Below, in pieces: positions 1 through 12,600 of a stretch of DNA of 64,000 nt (position 1 is the stretch's first letter; each line of letters begins with the position of its first letter). Source of the DNA: Ligula intestinalis (taxonomy: Eukaryota > Platyhelminthes > Cestoda > Diphyllobothriidea > Diphyllobothriidae); contig JAYGXS010000003.1 in the NCBI GenBank assembly GCA_036362985.1, positions 71,872,265 to 71,936,264 on the forward strand, in the 5' to 3' direction. The notes below the pieces were generated by a model, which saw nothing but the letters and a program-made list of their open reading frames with translations, had not been told where the DNA came from and did not search any database. The translations under genes were made by a program, and so were the position numbers.

Positions 1-3000
1 TGAAATATTAATCCAGAAACGGGCTGCAGATGAGGGTGTCCAGGGGACTTCGGAAGGTCTCACAGAAAGGGACTGTCAACTTCTGGGTGAAAAGTGAGAC
101 CGGGGGAGTCAGTGACTTATGATACCCAGCTTGGTGCATCTTCCAACTCACAACCAACTTTGCTTTCAGCCTCATCAGCGCACTAGGACGGTCAGCGACA
201 AGGACATACAATGTTTCCGCTACTTTCAGGGCAGGGGGCCAGCTAAAGAGAAAAAATGCAGTCAGAGCGAAAAGAACCAAACAAATGGTCACGCCATCAC
301 CAAGGGGCACCTCCCTCGTTATTATAGGTGTGAATTTTGTGACGGTTGGGAGGCACAGCCCGGGGTGGATATTTCTGGTTAGTTTCACTTCTCTCTCTTT
401 CTCTCCGCCCTATAGTTAGCGGTCGTCGCAGCCGCCACGGTTGGCTTCCAGTACACGCAGTCACACGCAGCGGTCTTGCAAGACGGAGTAGTCTGTGTAC
501 AGAAAGAAAGAAAAAAACATAGCCTTCTTCCTGCCTTTCTGTAAGCGTCCGTTGGTCTATTCACACCGCCCACAGACTCATGTACCAGGCGCGCGCGCAC
601 TAATCGATAGACCGACTGCTTCGCGTGCAGACTGCGACAACCACCTACCCTCACTGCCACCACAGAGAGATAGAGAGCCGTAAATATTAGCCGCAGCCTG
701 CCACCAATGAACATAAAAAAAGGATAACAGCTATGAAACTTTCTCGTGAAAGGGAGCACAGTTGGTGAAACGCGGGACACGCGTTCGGCAGAGGCTTCAT
801 GTCACCACGTAAAATGTCCTGCCCAGTCGGCTTGACTTACCGCCGGGGCATGGCAGAACAAATGTGAAGTGAGAGGTCGTTACGACACATAGTAAACAAC
901 CGAACAGCATTAGGGCATATCAAAAGCAACCGAATTTCGGGCGGGGAGGGGTTGCTAACTGACGAGGTGGCGAGGTCCCAATCAAGAGCAAGGGCAATGG
1001 TGCTTTTTAGTGCGTGCGTGTAAAGGTAGGTATCAGCACGTGTGTGGTACGCGCAGACGCTTCAGTTATTGCAAACATATACACTCACAAGCGTCTGGAC
1101 TCTGTCCTGCCTTTTGAACATGCTAAGTGTGGGAGCAGATGGTGAGGTAGGTGCTACGAAATTCGCTATCAATGTAAAAAAGTTACATGCAAGTTACCAT
1201 TGTGCCTAGCAGAGTAGTAGTGGCTGTAGCTTGTGACTGACGATCACATTTTGAATGTTCACAAAAATACACGGCCAGTTTGAAAACGGGCCGTAACGTA
1301 AGTTTAATAGGGTAGTGAATTAAACGCTCCAGTAGTTGAACCACTGACTCGCAGCTTCCAAGTTGCAAACTCTTACAGAAGGCAGGTGGTAGATGCTAGT
1401 AGAAAACTGTGAATGTGCGCTTGTGGCCTATCGGGCCAGCGTCCCCTCTCTCCATCTCCTCCCCTATCTCTGGTCGTCTTAACTCTGTCATGACAGGTGG
1501 GAACGGGGGAGACGCAACGCACATCTGCCCTCACTGTAATTTAATTAGCGCCCAAGGCACCGTTCCTGTGCCCACTTCCAGGGGAGCACATGGTGGACCT
1601 TATCGGATACGGCGGTCGAGCGCGCACTCATTTAAATGATTTAGGTTTATAAATCACGGATAATTTGCCTTACATCAACAGCCGGCGTGAATAAACCGGA
1701 CTTCGTTTCAAGGACTGAGGAAGAAAGAGGCGATTTTGCACGCGCGTGTTTGCAACTTTGCAACTTTGGTACCGGTACCATAACGCATATTGATGGTCGG
1801 CAGTAACTACACGTGCAATTTTGCAATCACGATAAATAGACGAACGGCACCCTGGCTAACTTGAATGTTCTCGACCATAGCCAGGGGGAGAGGAGCTTAT
1901 GGCTCACATTTGGAGCTGTGCTTCGGGGAGTTTAGATGCAGATTTCGAGCCCGCAGACTTTAATTTTCTATTATTACGACAGAAAATAAATCACAAAATT
2001 ACTGTTCCATTCTACCTTGTCTTTGATAATAATTCTCGATAATGTGTGCGTTAGTGGCTATACAATTCTCGATCCGCACTTTCTACAAAAGGGTAGCTGA
2101 GAGAGCGTACATCTTATCGAGAAAGACAAATGAAGAAATTAAGTACTAGCATTATCGATTCATTCTCAACAATTTCCTACTCAACACCACGTCAAAAGTG
2201 TCACGGCTACGATCTCGACAGTTAAAAAATCGCAAAATAAGCGCACACGTGCGTGAAATACAAACCCAAATACCACGAATGCAGTAGCAGCAAAACGGAA
2301 GCAGGCTGTGAGGCCTTGGAGGACTTTTAGTGTCAAACAACTACATATTTGAATGGATCACACAGCCGAGAAAAGATACTGAACAAGACTAAATGATCGA
2401 TCTACGATAATTTTGAGTTAAAGAACACAAGGCCTAACTGAACCTTCCTGCAACAGTGTGCTGGTCTACGGGAGTGGAGGCAGCAGTTCAACTTCACGAA
2501 CGAGGAGGTACGAGTGGGGATGAGGTGAGGCGCCAGGCTCTGCTGCTCAGAGTCATCCCGATATTTTATCAACACAAACCACGCTTCTGCTCCATCGCAG
2601 TCATCGCCTGCGACAAGCCGACTGACCGAAGGAAGGGGCCTATCACAGGGGGCAAACAAGTGGGAACTTCGAGTTCTGTCACATTCGTTGCCACTGCAGT
2701 CAAGCAAAAGTCGTACTCATCCGGCCCGAGTAGGACTTACTCATGGCGGACGCGAGACAGCCACTGACCAGCCACCGCAGAATGCGATGACAAACCCACG
2801 GGGTGACTCGCGCCCGCGCTAGGGCGAAACGAATGGCGAGCATTCTCTCTGCCCCCTCCCCCACCCCACCCTACCGTTGTCGGACGTCTCCTACACACAG
2901 CGGCAGCAGCAGGTCCAACCCTTGCCCACGCACGCTGCTGCCACCTCAAGAGAAAGCACAGGGGTATTGTGAAAAAGCAGAGAGAGAGAGAGAGGAGCCC

Positions 3001-4840
3001 TGATCTCACAGCCTCTGGCGGTCGGGGACCGCTAACAGCAATAGCGGCAGACGCGGCAACAGTAGCGGATGAAGAATGGGGACGCCCATGCCATGGTATG
3101 ACTCACACAGACACTAGAATGGACTCAGCCAACTACGCAACAGGGCATAGGATAACGGTCAGAGCGGAGGCCGCTTAAAACTCGCATATTATCAGCTCAA
3201 GGTGCTGTGCAGAGGATGATTTGGTGCGTGGAAGGAGGGTTCGAGCAGCACAAGCTGGATCTTGAACGGGCGAGGAACATGGTCTTCAATAGACAGCCGT
3301 CAAGTATGGACATTGACTCACGCATTGAATCTCGCGATTAGCTTGTTTTTAACTTTGAGAACGCGTGAACGTTTGCCAGTCTTAGCCAGGTTGATAGGGA
3401 GGTGTACTAACACACGAATAGGTTTTGGGCCACAAACACCAGGCTTTAAGTTGGTGCCCTCCAAAGACGCAGTGGAAAAGTAGGTTAACTTTCATTACCT
3501 CAAAAGAGGACAACCATAGCACATAAACGTGACTATGTTACGAGCCGTTCACTAATCAGCCACACAAAAAATTACGCATCCAGCTAACTTGCCCTTTTGG
3601 GCACTGTAGGCTTGAAATCTATAGGCGAATATGCTGGCGGTCGTGGGATTAGTATGACAATCAGTCATCGGCAGTATATGCTCACAAAAAAGGAGAGCGG
3701 AAAAGCTGCCACATTACCAGTCCCAAGGCTGGCCTAACGGAAAGAATCCAGGACGCGGGGACACCAATAAAAACGGTAGGGAGCCGCGACGGTGAAATCT
3801 CAGCACCGACTGGCCCACAAACGACGACATCCCGTGCCCGCCCACATGGTCAGTTTCCGCTCAAGATGAGGCTCGTGAAGCCAGGTTCGGGGTGTGAAGT
3901 ACGTAGGAGGTCTTGTTTGCAGACATTGCTTGCCTCCTCTCACTCCCGTATGCAAGGCCTTTGCCTGAGGATGAAGGCAAACTTCTAGGGGTGGGGGGGG
4001 GTGGGGGGCAGAAATGCTTCGCACGCGACCTGGTTAGTGACTAGTCATAAAACCAGGGTAGCAACGTGCACGCAGTTGGTAGTGGCTCTAGCAGGTGGCG
4101 GCCAGAATTTTTAGCGCTTTCGATATTTCCTCATCATGTCAGATATTTAATTTATCTTCCTACACTTTGAAATACAATTCCACTCGGAGTCTATGTAGTT
4201 ATCCCAATCCGAATATAAGTATAAGAGTAGAGCCTGTGCCCTATATCGGTCAGGGGATTTGCTGCACAATTTCTCAAGGAACAGTCGACATTATATCTTC
4301 TTACATTCGGCAAAGGGGCATACAAGGAGATAATTTTAAGGAGAAATTAGGGGTAGATTCGTACGTTATTTAAAACATTTTTACACTAAGCAGATTGAAA
4401 TAAATGAGGCCGTGTCTTCTGGGGGTTTTTCTTGCCAATGTAGGTGAGATATATCCTGCAGAATGCCGTTAACGATAGTTAGGTATAGAGATCGTTAAGA
4501 GCATTCGGCATTTTATACTCCATTTAATTTGACAATAAAAAGTTCCATAAAAACCAAAAAAGAACTCTATGGAGGGGCTGAAAATATAATCAGGGCGGTA
4601 AAAGATGGAGTCCAAGTTTCGGCATACAACTTTCAGAGGTGAAAATGCGTACAGCCTCAGTCATGTCCATACCAGTTTTAAACAGAACAGCGAATGCGCC
4701 GAAACCGGGGGGGAGGGGTTAGTTTTTTAAAAAACATTCTAGTCTTGACTCCCGAAGCGTGGGGCAATGTTACATAAGCGTTCCAGAATAGAAATAAGAA
4801 GATGACGTTAATTGGTTACAGGTTCAGATTCTAATTTGAC
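1..4840. other. unassigned GC-richer region
   Basis: No gene was recognised here. Open frames up to about 130 codons occur (for example 385-780 on the minus strand and 2402-2767 on both strands), but none shows a domain, a start context or a neighbour that supports it. Simple features are a (GA)n run near 2979-2997, a run of Gs at about 3988-4018, and a short imperfect hairpin whose arms are 4462-4476 and 4491-4512. Base composition is visibly richer in G and C than the 10-43 kb part, especially at 2.4-3.2 kb. Promoter or exon content cannot be excluded from sequence alone. Confidence 0.5.
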
Positions 4841-4859
4841 TAATATATGAAAAACTCTA

Positions 4860-4940
4860 GGCGTATGGCGGGATTTGAACCCGCGCATCAGAGAAAGCCT
4901 TTGCCGGAGGCTAATGCTCTACCGCTAAGCTACAAACGCC
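4860..4940 (-). tRNA. tRNA-like sequence (left arm of the fold-back)
   Basis: Read on the minus strand this has an internal A box (TAGCTTAGCGG), a B box (GGGTTCAAATCCC), a paired D arm and a perfect 5-bp T stem. The acceptor stem pairs 6 of 7 positions (GGCGTTT with ATACGCC). The anticodon arm is not standard. One fold gives stem AGCCU/AGGCU with loop CCGGCAA (GGC, Ala-like, but C instead of U at position 33) and an 11-nt variable region. Another pairs GCAUUAG with CUGAUGC around an enlarged loop. This argues for a tRNA-derived repeat, not a working tRNA gene. Confidence 0.55.
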
Positions 4941-5087
4941 CGCTTCACGCCATGAGTTTAATCACACTTGGATCGATATTACCCGCTCAACTTTTCGCTC
5001 ATATGGCATCCACCAATACGGGAGAAAGTTGACTGCCCAAGCAGGATTTCCTAAGCAATCATCTAGAATCCACCAGAATGACTGCTA

Positions 5088-5159
5088 GGCTTAGCGGTAG
5101 AGCATTAGCCTCCGGCAAAGGCTTTCTCTGATGCGCGGGTTCAAATCCCGCCAAACGCC
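5088..5159 (+). tRNA. tRNA-like sequence, 5'-truncated (right arm)
   Basis: This is the plus-strand counterpart of the left-arm tRNA-like sequence, nearly identical from the D arm to the 3' acceptor strand (AAACGCC). The 5' acceptor strand and the start of the D arm are missing: the middle segment joins directly at GGCTTAGCGG. A and B boxes are kept. Without a 5' acceptor strand it cannot fold as a full tRNA, so it is a repeat relic. Confidence 0.5.
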
Positions 5160-5229
5160 TAGAGTTTTTCACACTTGGGTCAACTCAAATTAAGCAAAAC
5201 TGCCAAACCAACTTAATAATATATGAAAA

Positions 5230-7040
5230 CATGTCCATGGGAAGACCAATTGTGTCATTCACAGGATGCAAGGATAAGAAAAAGGGAAGACGGACGAGGA
5301 AAATGTCATAAACAGCATGTCACTTCTCAGGCTACCAGGAGGCGAGGATAGCAGAAGGGGGAGATGGAAGAGGGAAATGTCATAAACAGCAGGTCATCCC
5401 TGAGGCTACAGAATGATGGAAAGTCAACAGTACCTCAATGGCCGACAACGTTATCTAATTCCCTCAATTATGATTCCTACTACCGCTACTAATGCTACCA
5501 GCAGTATCATTACCTTGGGGACAGGTGTAAGAAGCCCATTTTTTGTAGAATATAAAACACCAGAAGGTTATAATGCATGCGAGTAGGGATGCAGGTTCAT
5601 TCCGTCCTTATTCCCAATCTCACGCTTCTTGGGTGCAGGAGTAGACACTGAAATAGACATCCAGCTTTTCATTCTCACTTTAAACGAATTCACACACATT
5701 GACTTCATTCTCATTAAACCCCTCAGTAATAACCACCTAGCTTTAAAGTAAAACAGCATTGCAAATTTTAGCCACGGCTATTCACATAGACCTTCGAGGT
5801 AGCTAAGACAAGTGGAGTCGGCTATTCCGCTAAAATCCACTACGAAATTGCATGATCAAAAGGAACAGACATTGAGTCTACACGTTACCCTGAATCACCT
5901 GTAAACTAAATTTGGAATAAGCGTTCATGTCGACAGCGCAATGAAAAGTACACAAGGAGCGCAAAACTTGCAATACCGAAGAACTGAGTCGTCTGTAGAC
6001 TTCATGATTGGGTCATATTATTGACAGTTGATGATTAGAGACACGGGATCGTAGGCGAGCAAACGACAGAATCTCAAAAGTGGGCAACCACTATAGTCAG
6101 ACAATCATGACAAGGAGGAAGGAAAACACTTGTCGTGCTATTAAAGCAGGAAAATAGACAGTGTTTAGTACGATTTGCGTCTAATGAGGAATTTGCAGAG
6201 GAAATGTACTGAACGCAAGACCGCTGGTCTGTTACATTTTGACGCAAAAAAAAGTTTTCTAGTCAGGGAACAAAAATGAAGTAGGAGGGAGGGATTTGAG
6301 AAACTTGGACTTCATTGAGAGTACGCCTGCACGATGCGATACCCTAGAGTTCTCAGAAGGTTTAGAGCTACAGCGGAATCACCTTTACTACGAAAAAAAC
6401 AGGCGAACGAGGCCGCTGTTCAACTACATTTTACCCGCAATATTTATGAAAACATATGACAACGGACACTTCAATGTCAAGCTCACAGTGGTAGAAAGCT
6501 GCCAACCTCCGATGAAATAAAAAAGAATAGTACCCAAGGGCAGATTTGGTGATTTTCCATTTCTTGACAGATATATGCTGAGTGTAGTTAAGGTCGTAGT
6601 GGAAGAACTAGGCCTGAAGTCTCATATCGCCAGATCAACGAACATTTGACAGACCATACTTGCGGAGAAGGCCGTCACTATGGATCAAGTAGGGCCAATG
6701 ACAGGATTCACTGAAACGCGAGTTAGCCTCGATGACCATTATCTTATCAAGTTGGGCTAGTTGGATTTCGGAGAACACAATATTGGAAGCATCACATAAG
6801 AGGCTCAAACAACGTCACAATTTCAGAGAGGCTTTTAGGACTCTAACTGGACTACCTAGAAGTCAGGGAATCCATTCAAATGCCAAAAAATCTACATCCT
6901 ATGGATCAACCTTTCCTGCTGGCCTCAGTTCGTCTCCAAATAGGCCTTAATAGGTCGCTCAAGTAGGCCTTATAAAACAGCCCTAAAATTAGCCAAACCG
7001 TAAACAGCTGAGAGAGCCAACATATAAATCCGCAAAAGCA
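5230..7040. other. unassigned intergenic or intronic stretch
   Basis: No gene, RNA or known repeat was recognised. The open frames present (74 codons at 6296-6520, 72 codons at 6732-6950) have no recognisable motif. Two similar runs, GGAAGACGGACGAGGAAAATG near 5285 and GGAGATGGAAGAGGGAAATG near 5360, both followed by TCATAAACAGCA, form a short local direct duplication about 77 bp apart. Confidence 0.4.
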
Positions 7041-7990
7041 CAGTCAACAGACACATCCCATTGCGGTTTTTCGACGGTGTCGTCCCTGATGACCGTGGGC
7101 ATCCCAGAGACGCTCGGGACAGTAGGCGCCAGTAAACGACAGAAGTTCAAACGTGTGCATGCTACTAGCGGTGTGTGTCCACGCCCCATCCCGGCACTGT
7201 CGTCGACTTGATGTTAACGACGGCGACGAGGGTGCGAGAGGAACACAGTTTACTATGAATAAATGTAGGTGTTTCACCGATATAGTTAAGGAACAATTAA
7301 CTTCCGCTATAGGCAGCAGCATACGCAGCTGATGCGGCTTGTTTTACGCGGCTCTGCGTGCAAGCGTCCGCGTACCAGCCGGCACCTCGTACCACACGAG
7401 GTCCGACCAACCGCCCCCCCCCTCACCCTCATGCGCTCGTCCGCCTTTTGTTGTTGCGCTAGTCACTGGCACTCGGCGGTAGGTAGGTGGCCCCTGGGAA
7501 GACCAGCATGCCAGTCCGCACTGGTGGCAGGTTTTGACTGGGTGTGACGAAGTAGTTAAACACTGCGAGCCTAGCCGGAGCCTGCCTGCCATACAATCGG
7601 AGACGCTCCCCGTGCCTATCGAGATAGATGACGCATCTGCATGCTAGGGAATCAAACGGCTGAGTAGGAGTTACCACTTTAATTCGTGTGCGTTGCCCTC
7701 GGCGAGAGGGATATTCATTTTGGGTTCTGTGTAAGTGCTCTAAGCCGCCGCGAAGCATTCGTCGCACAGGCATATGGCGTATTGTATCTCGCGCGCAGGT
7801 CATTCTGCCGCAATATTCGAGGCACACGAACGCAGACGCTAAGACCAGAAGCGACCGAGTCTTCAACGCCTACATCATTTAACGCCCAATTCACTTATAA
7901 ACGGTACTATAAGCTCCTCAGTAGGCAGTCCTGTACGGATTCACAGTTTTTGAACAATACTTACCCCATAGAGGATAACAGGGGAAGAAA
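7041..7990. other. GC- and CpG-rich island, function unknown
   Basis: This stretch stands out from its surroundings by many CG dinucleotides and a C-run near 7414. Overlapping open frames exist on both strands (135 codons at 7459-7866 minus, 102 codons at 7686-7994 plus) and overlap each other, so at most one can be real. Neither has a recognisable domain. It could be a promoter or first-exon region of an undetected gene, or a GC-rich repeat; I cannot decide from the sequence. Confidence 0.3.
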
Positions 7991-7994
7991 ATGA

Positions 7995-9055
7995 CAAGAT
8001 ACTATAAAATCAGACAGATAAATATTGGTAAAATGTCACACGTGGGATGAACAGTGCCTAGCCGCAATGCGTATCTTATGACAGTTTCGAGGCAAGTCTC
8101 ATCGCCAGGTTCCTCTCAGATGTCTTTTTCACGTATATTTTTTACCGGATCTAATAGATTTATACGGGTAGTCGTTAACTAAGGATTTGAGCAACCACCT
8201 TTCCAGACCCGATCCTCCACTGTTTAAAACCCAGAGTGCAAACTGACGTCTGGTAGAGTTCGCATACGCCGCCCACACCGCGTCCTTCATGCGGTACGGC
8301 AGATTACGCAATCAATGACGAGCAGGGTTCACGACGCGACCTTCACACAGTCCGCATGGTTTGTGTCAAACGTGGAGAAGTGGACGCTAGGATGGTTATG
8401 ACAGTTACTTGCCCGGTCAACAGGCAATACCATCCCGATCAACATTGAAAGACGAGTCGTGAACTGAAATCTGGGGCATGAGGAGAGTCAAAGTTAAAAT
8501 TCATCCACGACTGCGTGTACTATCTCTCCCTCTCACAACACCTGCAGGAGTGAAGGAGTCGCTAGAAAAGCCGGAACTACACGTATAATCCATTCTGAGC
8601 AGGTTTCTATGTTATGCATTTGTCCCGCCAGCTTTTAATCAGAAAATCCGATAAAAACAGCGAATCATAAATATAACGACTGGCCATTGGGGAAGGTATT
8701 GGTTTCTGATCTGACGTGAGGAATGGGTCATTAGTAAAATACAAGGTTTCGGCTTTATTCTTTATAAAACTATGCTTACATATAAAGAATAGTCAGCCCG
8801 ATTGCTGAGTTACTGATAATAAAAGTAAAGATTACAAAGTGACCAGCGACAAGTGGACAGGCAAAAGAGAATGCGGACTAACCTTGGGCCTTATTGAGTG
8901 ATTTCGAGGTAAGTCCACTTATGTAAGCTGGATGCCATCGGAGTCTGAGGTGATGTTGTTACACAGGAGGTGAAGGAAATAGAATTTAATAAAAACTAAA
9001 CATCGAGTGGGCTGAACACACGGGAGCGTCCCCAGGCCTTCAGTTCCTGATCGAC
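7995..9055. other. unassigned stretch
   Basis: I see no gene, RNA or recognisable repeat here. Open frames are short (60 codons or so) and without motifs. Confidence 0.4.
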
Positions 9056-9130
9056 TGCTGATTGGCTGAAGCAGGTCAAATGGCTGATTGGTTGCCGCAT
9101 ATCCAATCACATGGCCGGCGCGGCGCCATT
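9056..9130. promoter_or_regulatory. CCAAT-box cluster, possible promoter
   Basis: Three CCAAT boxes lie within 50 bp: two inverted (ATTGG at 9061-9065 and 9087-9091) and one direct (CCAAT at 9103-9107). They are followed by a GC-only patch at about 9113-9127. The first two sit in a repeated GCTGATTGG unit. Clusters like this are typical of TATA-less promoters and of some LTRs. No transcript or start site can be shown, so this is a suggestion only. Confidence 0.25.
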
Positions 9131-9690
9131 AATGCGACGACGGAGGGGGTAAGCGCGACACACGGCTGCGCCAACGAGGAGAAGGAGGCGAAGGAGATTG
9201 TCAAGTATGATTAAATTCTACCCACCATCCACAGACTGTGGTAGCGATGGCGGCCGGACCAACTGGCCTATTTTTGTCCGACAGCCTAGCCCATGATCCT
9301 CTCACCCAAGCGTATGAGTAACGCGGGGCGAGGACATATTCGAAAGCGGGGGGGGGAGGGAGGGAGAGGATACCCTGTGGTCAAGCTCTGCTCTGAGGGC
9401 CATTTGCGGAGAGGCGACTGCGACGGGGCATTGATAAGATCAGAATTGTTGTCCTACAGTCACCAACAGGACCGGGCAGGCACTTTAGTCCCGATAAGGG
9501 GTCGTTGTCGATTCGTTGTCCGGAGCGCTCTGAATGGTGCTCAAGTGGTGCTTATCTCTGCAAGACTAATGAAGGATGGAGAAGTACGCCCAAGATGGGA
9601 AACGTATCCTTACGTGTGCTCGAAGGGAGCATCGTTCGGCGTTTCAGGCAAATTCCTGGCCAGCGGAGGCTGTAAACGATTTTAAGATAG
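9131..9690 (+). other. GC-rich stretch with an unrecognised open frame
   Basis: An open frame of 130 codons (9293-9685, plus strand) begins just after the CCAAT cluster. The predicted protein is rich in Gly, Arg and Ser and begins with a basic, glycine-rich 30 residues; I recognise no domain, signal peptide or membrane segment. The GC-rich composition makes long open frames more likely by chance. It could be a first exon or part of a repeat. There is no evidence of splicing or conservation in the window. Confidence 0.2.
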
Positions 9691-12600
9691 AAGATACTTT
9701 TCTTAGCCATTTAGCTAACGTCTGAGTCAGTTCTCTAACTCTAAGGCACAGCAAGAAAGGATACATCCTACACAACATTTTGAAGGTCAGGAAACGAGAA
9801 AATAAAGGAAGAAAAAGAGAAACCAAAAAATTGATGGTTCAATGCAGCACTTGCCCTAAGTCATGAAATCTAAGGAATTCTTCAAGGAAATCCCTGATAC
9901 AAAAACGCAGCTCACAGTCCGTTCCCAAAGTCTAACAACAGTTAAGTACTGATAGTTCTTCAAAATAAGGCACATTGCAGTTTATAAAGTAATATTGATT
10001 TGTTTAAAAATACCAGTTTTATGTATAAATGCGGAAAATTCAGAAAAAATGAAAATCGGGCTATTAGGTAAACTTGCGTTTTAAATTTAGACTAGGCCTG
10101 TCCATGCAAAAACTAGTAAATAACGCAGCACAAGTGGAATTCATTGGAAAAATAATCCCCTTTTAAAACGTTCCGATACATGTGCATAAATATTACACAC
10201 AATGGCTGTTACTCAACATTCCAGAGGCCGCGTATGTATTCAACATGATTTTACAAGAATTGCTATGTCCTTCTTCCGTTTTTAAACTGTTTGAATGAAG
10301 CTGGACTAAGGTAACCAGCTTTTTGGTTGATAAGGTCGACTCGAAGATCACAGAAGTAAGATATTTCGTAAGCTCACATGCAGAAATGCCGGCCAGTGAC
10401 TAATAAATTTAAACGGAATTGTCAAGTGCAATCATAAACGTACTACTTTGTGTAAACTGAGAGAAATTTTGGAATTTCGATTTTGACGAGGTTCAGATCG
10501 CTTTCGAAATGATAAGTAATACTTTATGATTCTCAGTGACTTCAGTCGATTGTCAATAAATCTTTATGAGGTTCTACGCCACCTACATGTGATTTTGTGA
10601 AGAAGTTTTTTCCAAATGCCTGTTTGTAATTACTCATATGTCCCCGTAAAATCCTAAATTTATTATTTACATTAAACTTGACTCCCCAAAGTTCTTGGCT
10701 CTAACTTAACTTATCTTGAATATTCAAATCTGATAGTAAATTACACAGAAAAGTAAAACCCCTTGCATGATGTGAGATGTATATTAGGAGTTCTTTACTG
10801 TAGCTGAACTGATAATATTTACCAATAGAAAATGTCTCAACAAAGATCAATGATGTTTTTACAAAAACACCGTTTGAAATGTAGATTTTCCCTGGGATGT
10901 AGCATGAGATAGAATCCCAATGTTTCAGCGCAGTGCACAAAACAAAGTTTAATGCAACTGTCTCCATTTATGAGTAGAAAGTGACACAAATATTCAATCA
11001 ATTGTACGCTTAGAATTAGTGTTAGAGCTGTTTAAAATTTTCCTTAATTAATGTAACTCAAACAGTTACACCCCGGTTCTGCCCGGCTAAGAAGGCATTG
11101 GCTGGCGAAATAGTAGGACAAAAAGGCTTTCGAGAAAGTTCTATAATATTTGTGAAAAATTCCTCTTGGGATGGTAAAGGAGGCGTTAATTGTATGTGAC
11201 TATGAAATACCTGAAACGTTAATGGACGGCGTTTTACAGCGTATTAAAAATATGACCTTATTTCCCCTCAACATTTTCTATGTTTTTTAAATATTCCCTT
11301 CAGTTAAAGGGAATATATAAACCGCTTATACTGTAATAAGTTGGCTCAAGATGGAAGATTTTAAAAATATGCAAATGACAGACAGATACTCAACGATCGT
11401 GCTACGAGGCATGCTCGTCCCGGGTGTAAATTGAGGCTCACTCTCCAGCTCCACGAGCCGCTCGTAGGCACCAGTGAAAATCGATGCACGGAACTACGTT
11501 TACGCATTCAATGAAGATGGTCAGATCCGAAGAAAAGGAAGAGGGGCCTGATGTTGAACTAGTGACCCAGCATCACTTTATTTTCTAACCTTTTCAAACT
11601 TTTGTGATATTTTGACACCCTGGTACGTATTTAAATAACCAATGAGCTAGAGATTAAGTTTTTGGATGCAGGTTTGTGTCGGCGAACAGAAAAATATATC
11701 TTCATTGCGATGATTTGCCGAAGAGTTATGCTACGCATCCCTTATTTAATTACTATAACTTAGTATGAATAGTTCTGCAAAAAATTCCCGTTTTACGGTT
11801 GAAAAATTGTATTACCAACCAATTGTTATCGACTATTCATTAAAAAAGAATAGGATACCACTTTCATTCTCATAACGATTGACAGACAAAATATTGCAGA
11901 GAATTTTCAACTCGCGAAGAATAGGAATTTGCTATTAAAGACAGCAAGAAAACGGAGCACCCTTCACAAAAAAACTGAATTGTACCTTTACAGATTTAAA
12001 TCTACCAGGTTTCAAAATATGTTCATTTTATTATCATGTCAGCCAATGGTGGCGTGACTTAGAGCTGGCTGCAAATTTCAGTGTAAAAGGTTTTCTTGCT
12101 ATTTTCTTTTCTCCAGCACGCATAAGTTTTTAAATGAAAGTTTCTTCATGAGCCTACATACTCATGAACACGGATTATTCTCTACGCACAGTAGAATACT
12201 ACGGCCACCTCAGACAGAATAAAGAAAATACTAACTTTAAGAGAATACCCGAGAATATAAGATGAGAGACATTAAAATCACCGGAAAAACAGACTTCTGA
12301 ATAGCCTTCTTTTCCTGACGGGGTATATACAGGTGACTTAAAAAGGTACTTCCGAAAATTTTAGCACATGGCCCGCATAGGACTTAATTTGAGACAATCA
12401 TACCTGTCAACCCGTGTTGAAAACGCACATGAAGGTGTTTCTTTAGCTCGAAGTGTATGCACAAATTCGATCAAGTTTCCATGAGATTTAACGCAGTAAA
12501 TAAATTAACACCATCTACCCCTATGGTAGGGATAAACTATGAGCCACGTACTGTCCGAAACATTTACAGAATCACGGTTCCACCGATTACCTTCTCACTC

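Larger units (their letters stand above)
4841..5229. mobile_element. fold-back tRNA-like element with 13-bp direct repeats
   Basis: The insertion is bracketed by the 13-bp direct repeat TAATATATGAAAA at 4841-4853 and 5217-5229, which looks like a target-site duplication. Inside, a tRNA-like sequence on the minus strand (4860-4940) and a 5'-shortened copy on the plus strand (5088-5159) face each other, separated by a middle segment of about 145 bp. The same middle segment and tRNA-like part recur at 34.2-34.6 kb. The flank 5162-5216 is the reverse complement of the left flank of that second copy. No protein is encoded. It is best read as a non-autonomous, tRNA-derived retroposon rearranged into an inverted repeat. 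Confidence 0.75.

Noticed and set aside
4860..4940. A functional tRNA-Ala gene
   Set aside because: Position 33 would be C, the anticodon region is enlarged, and the sequence recurs within rearranged repeats, so a tRNA-derived element is more likely.
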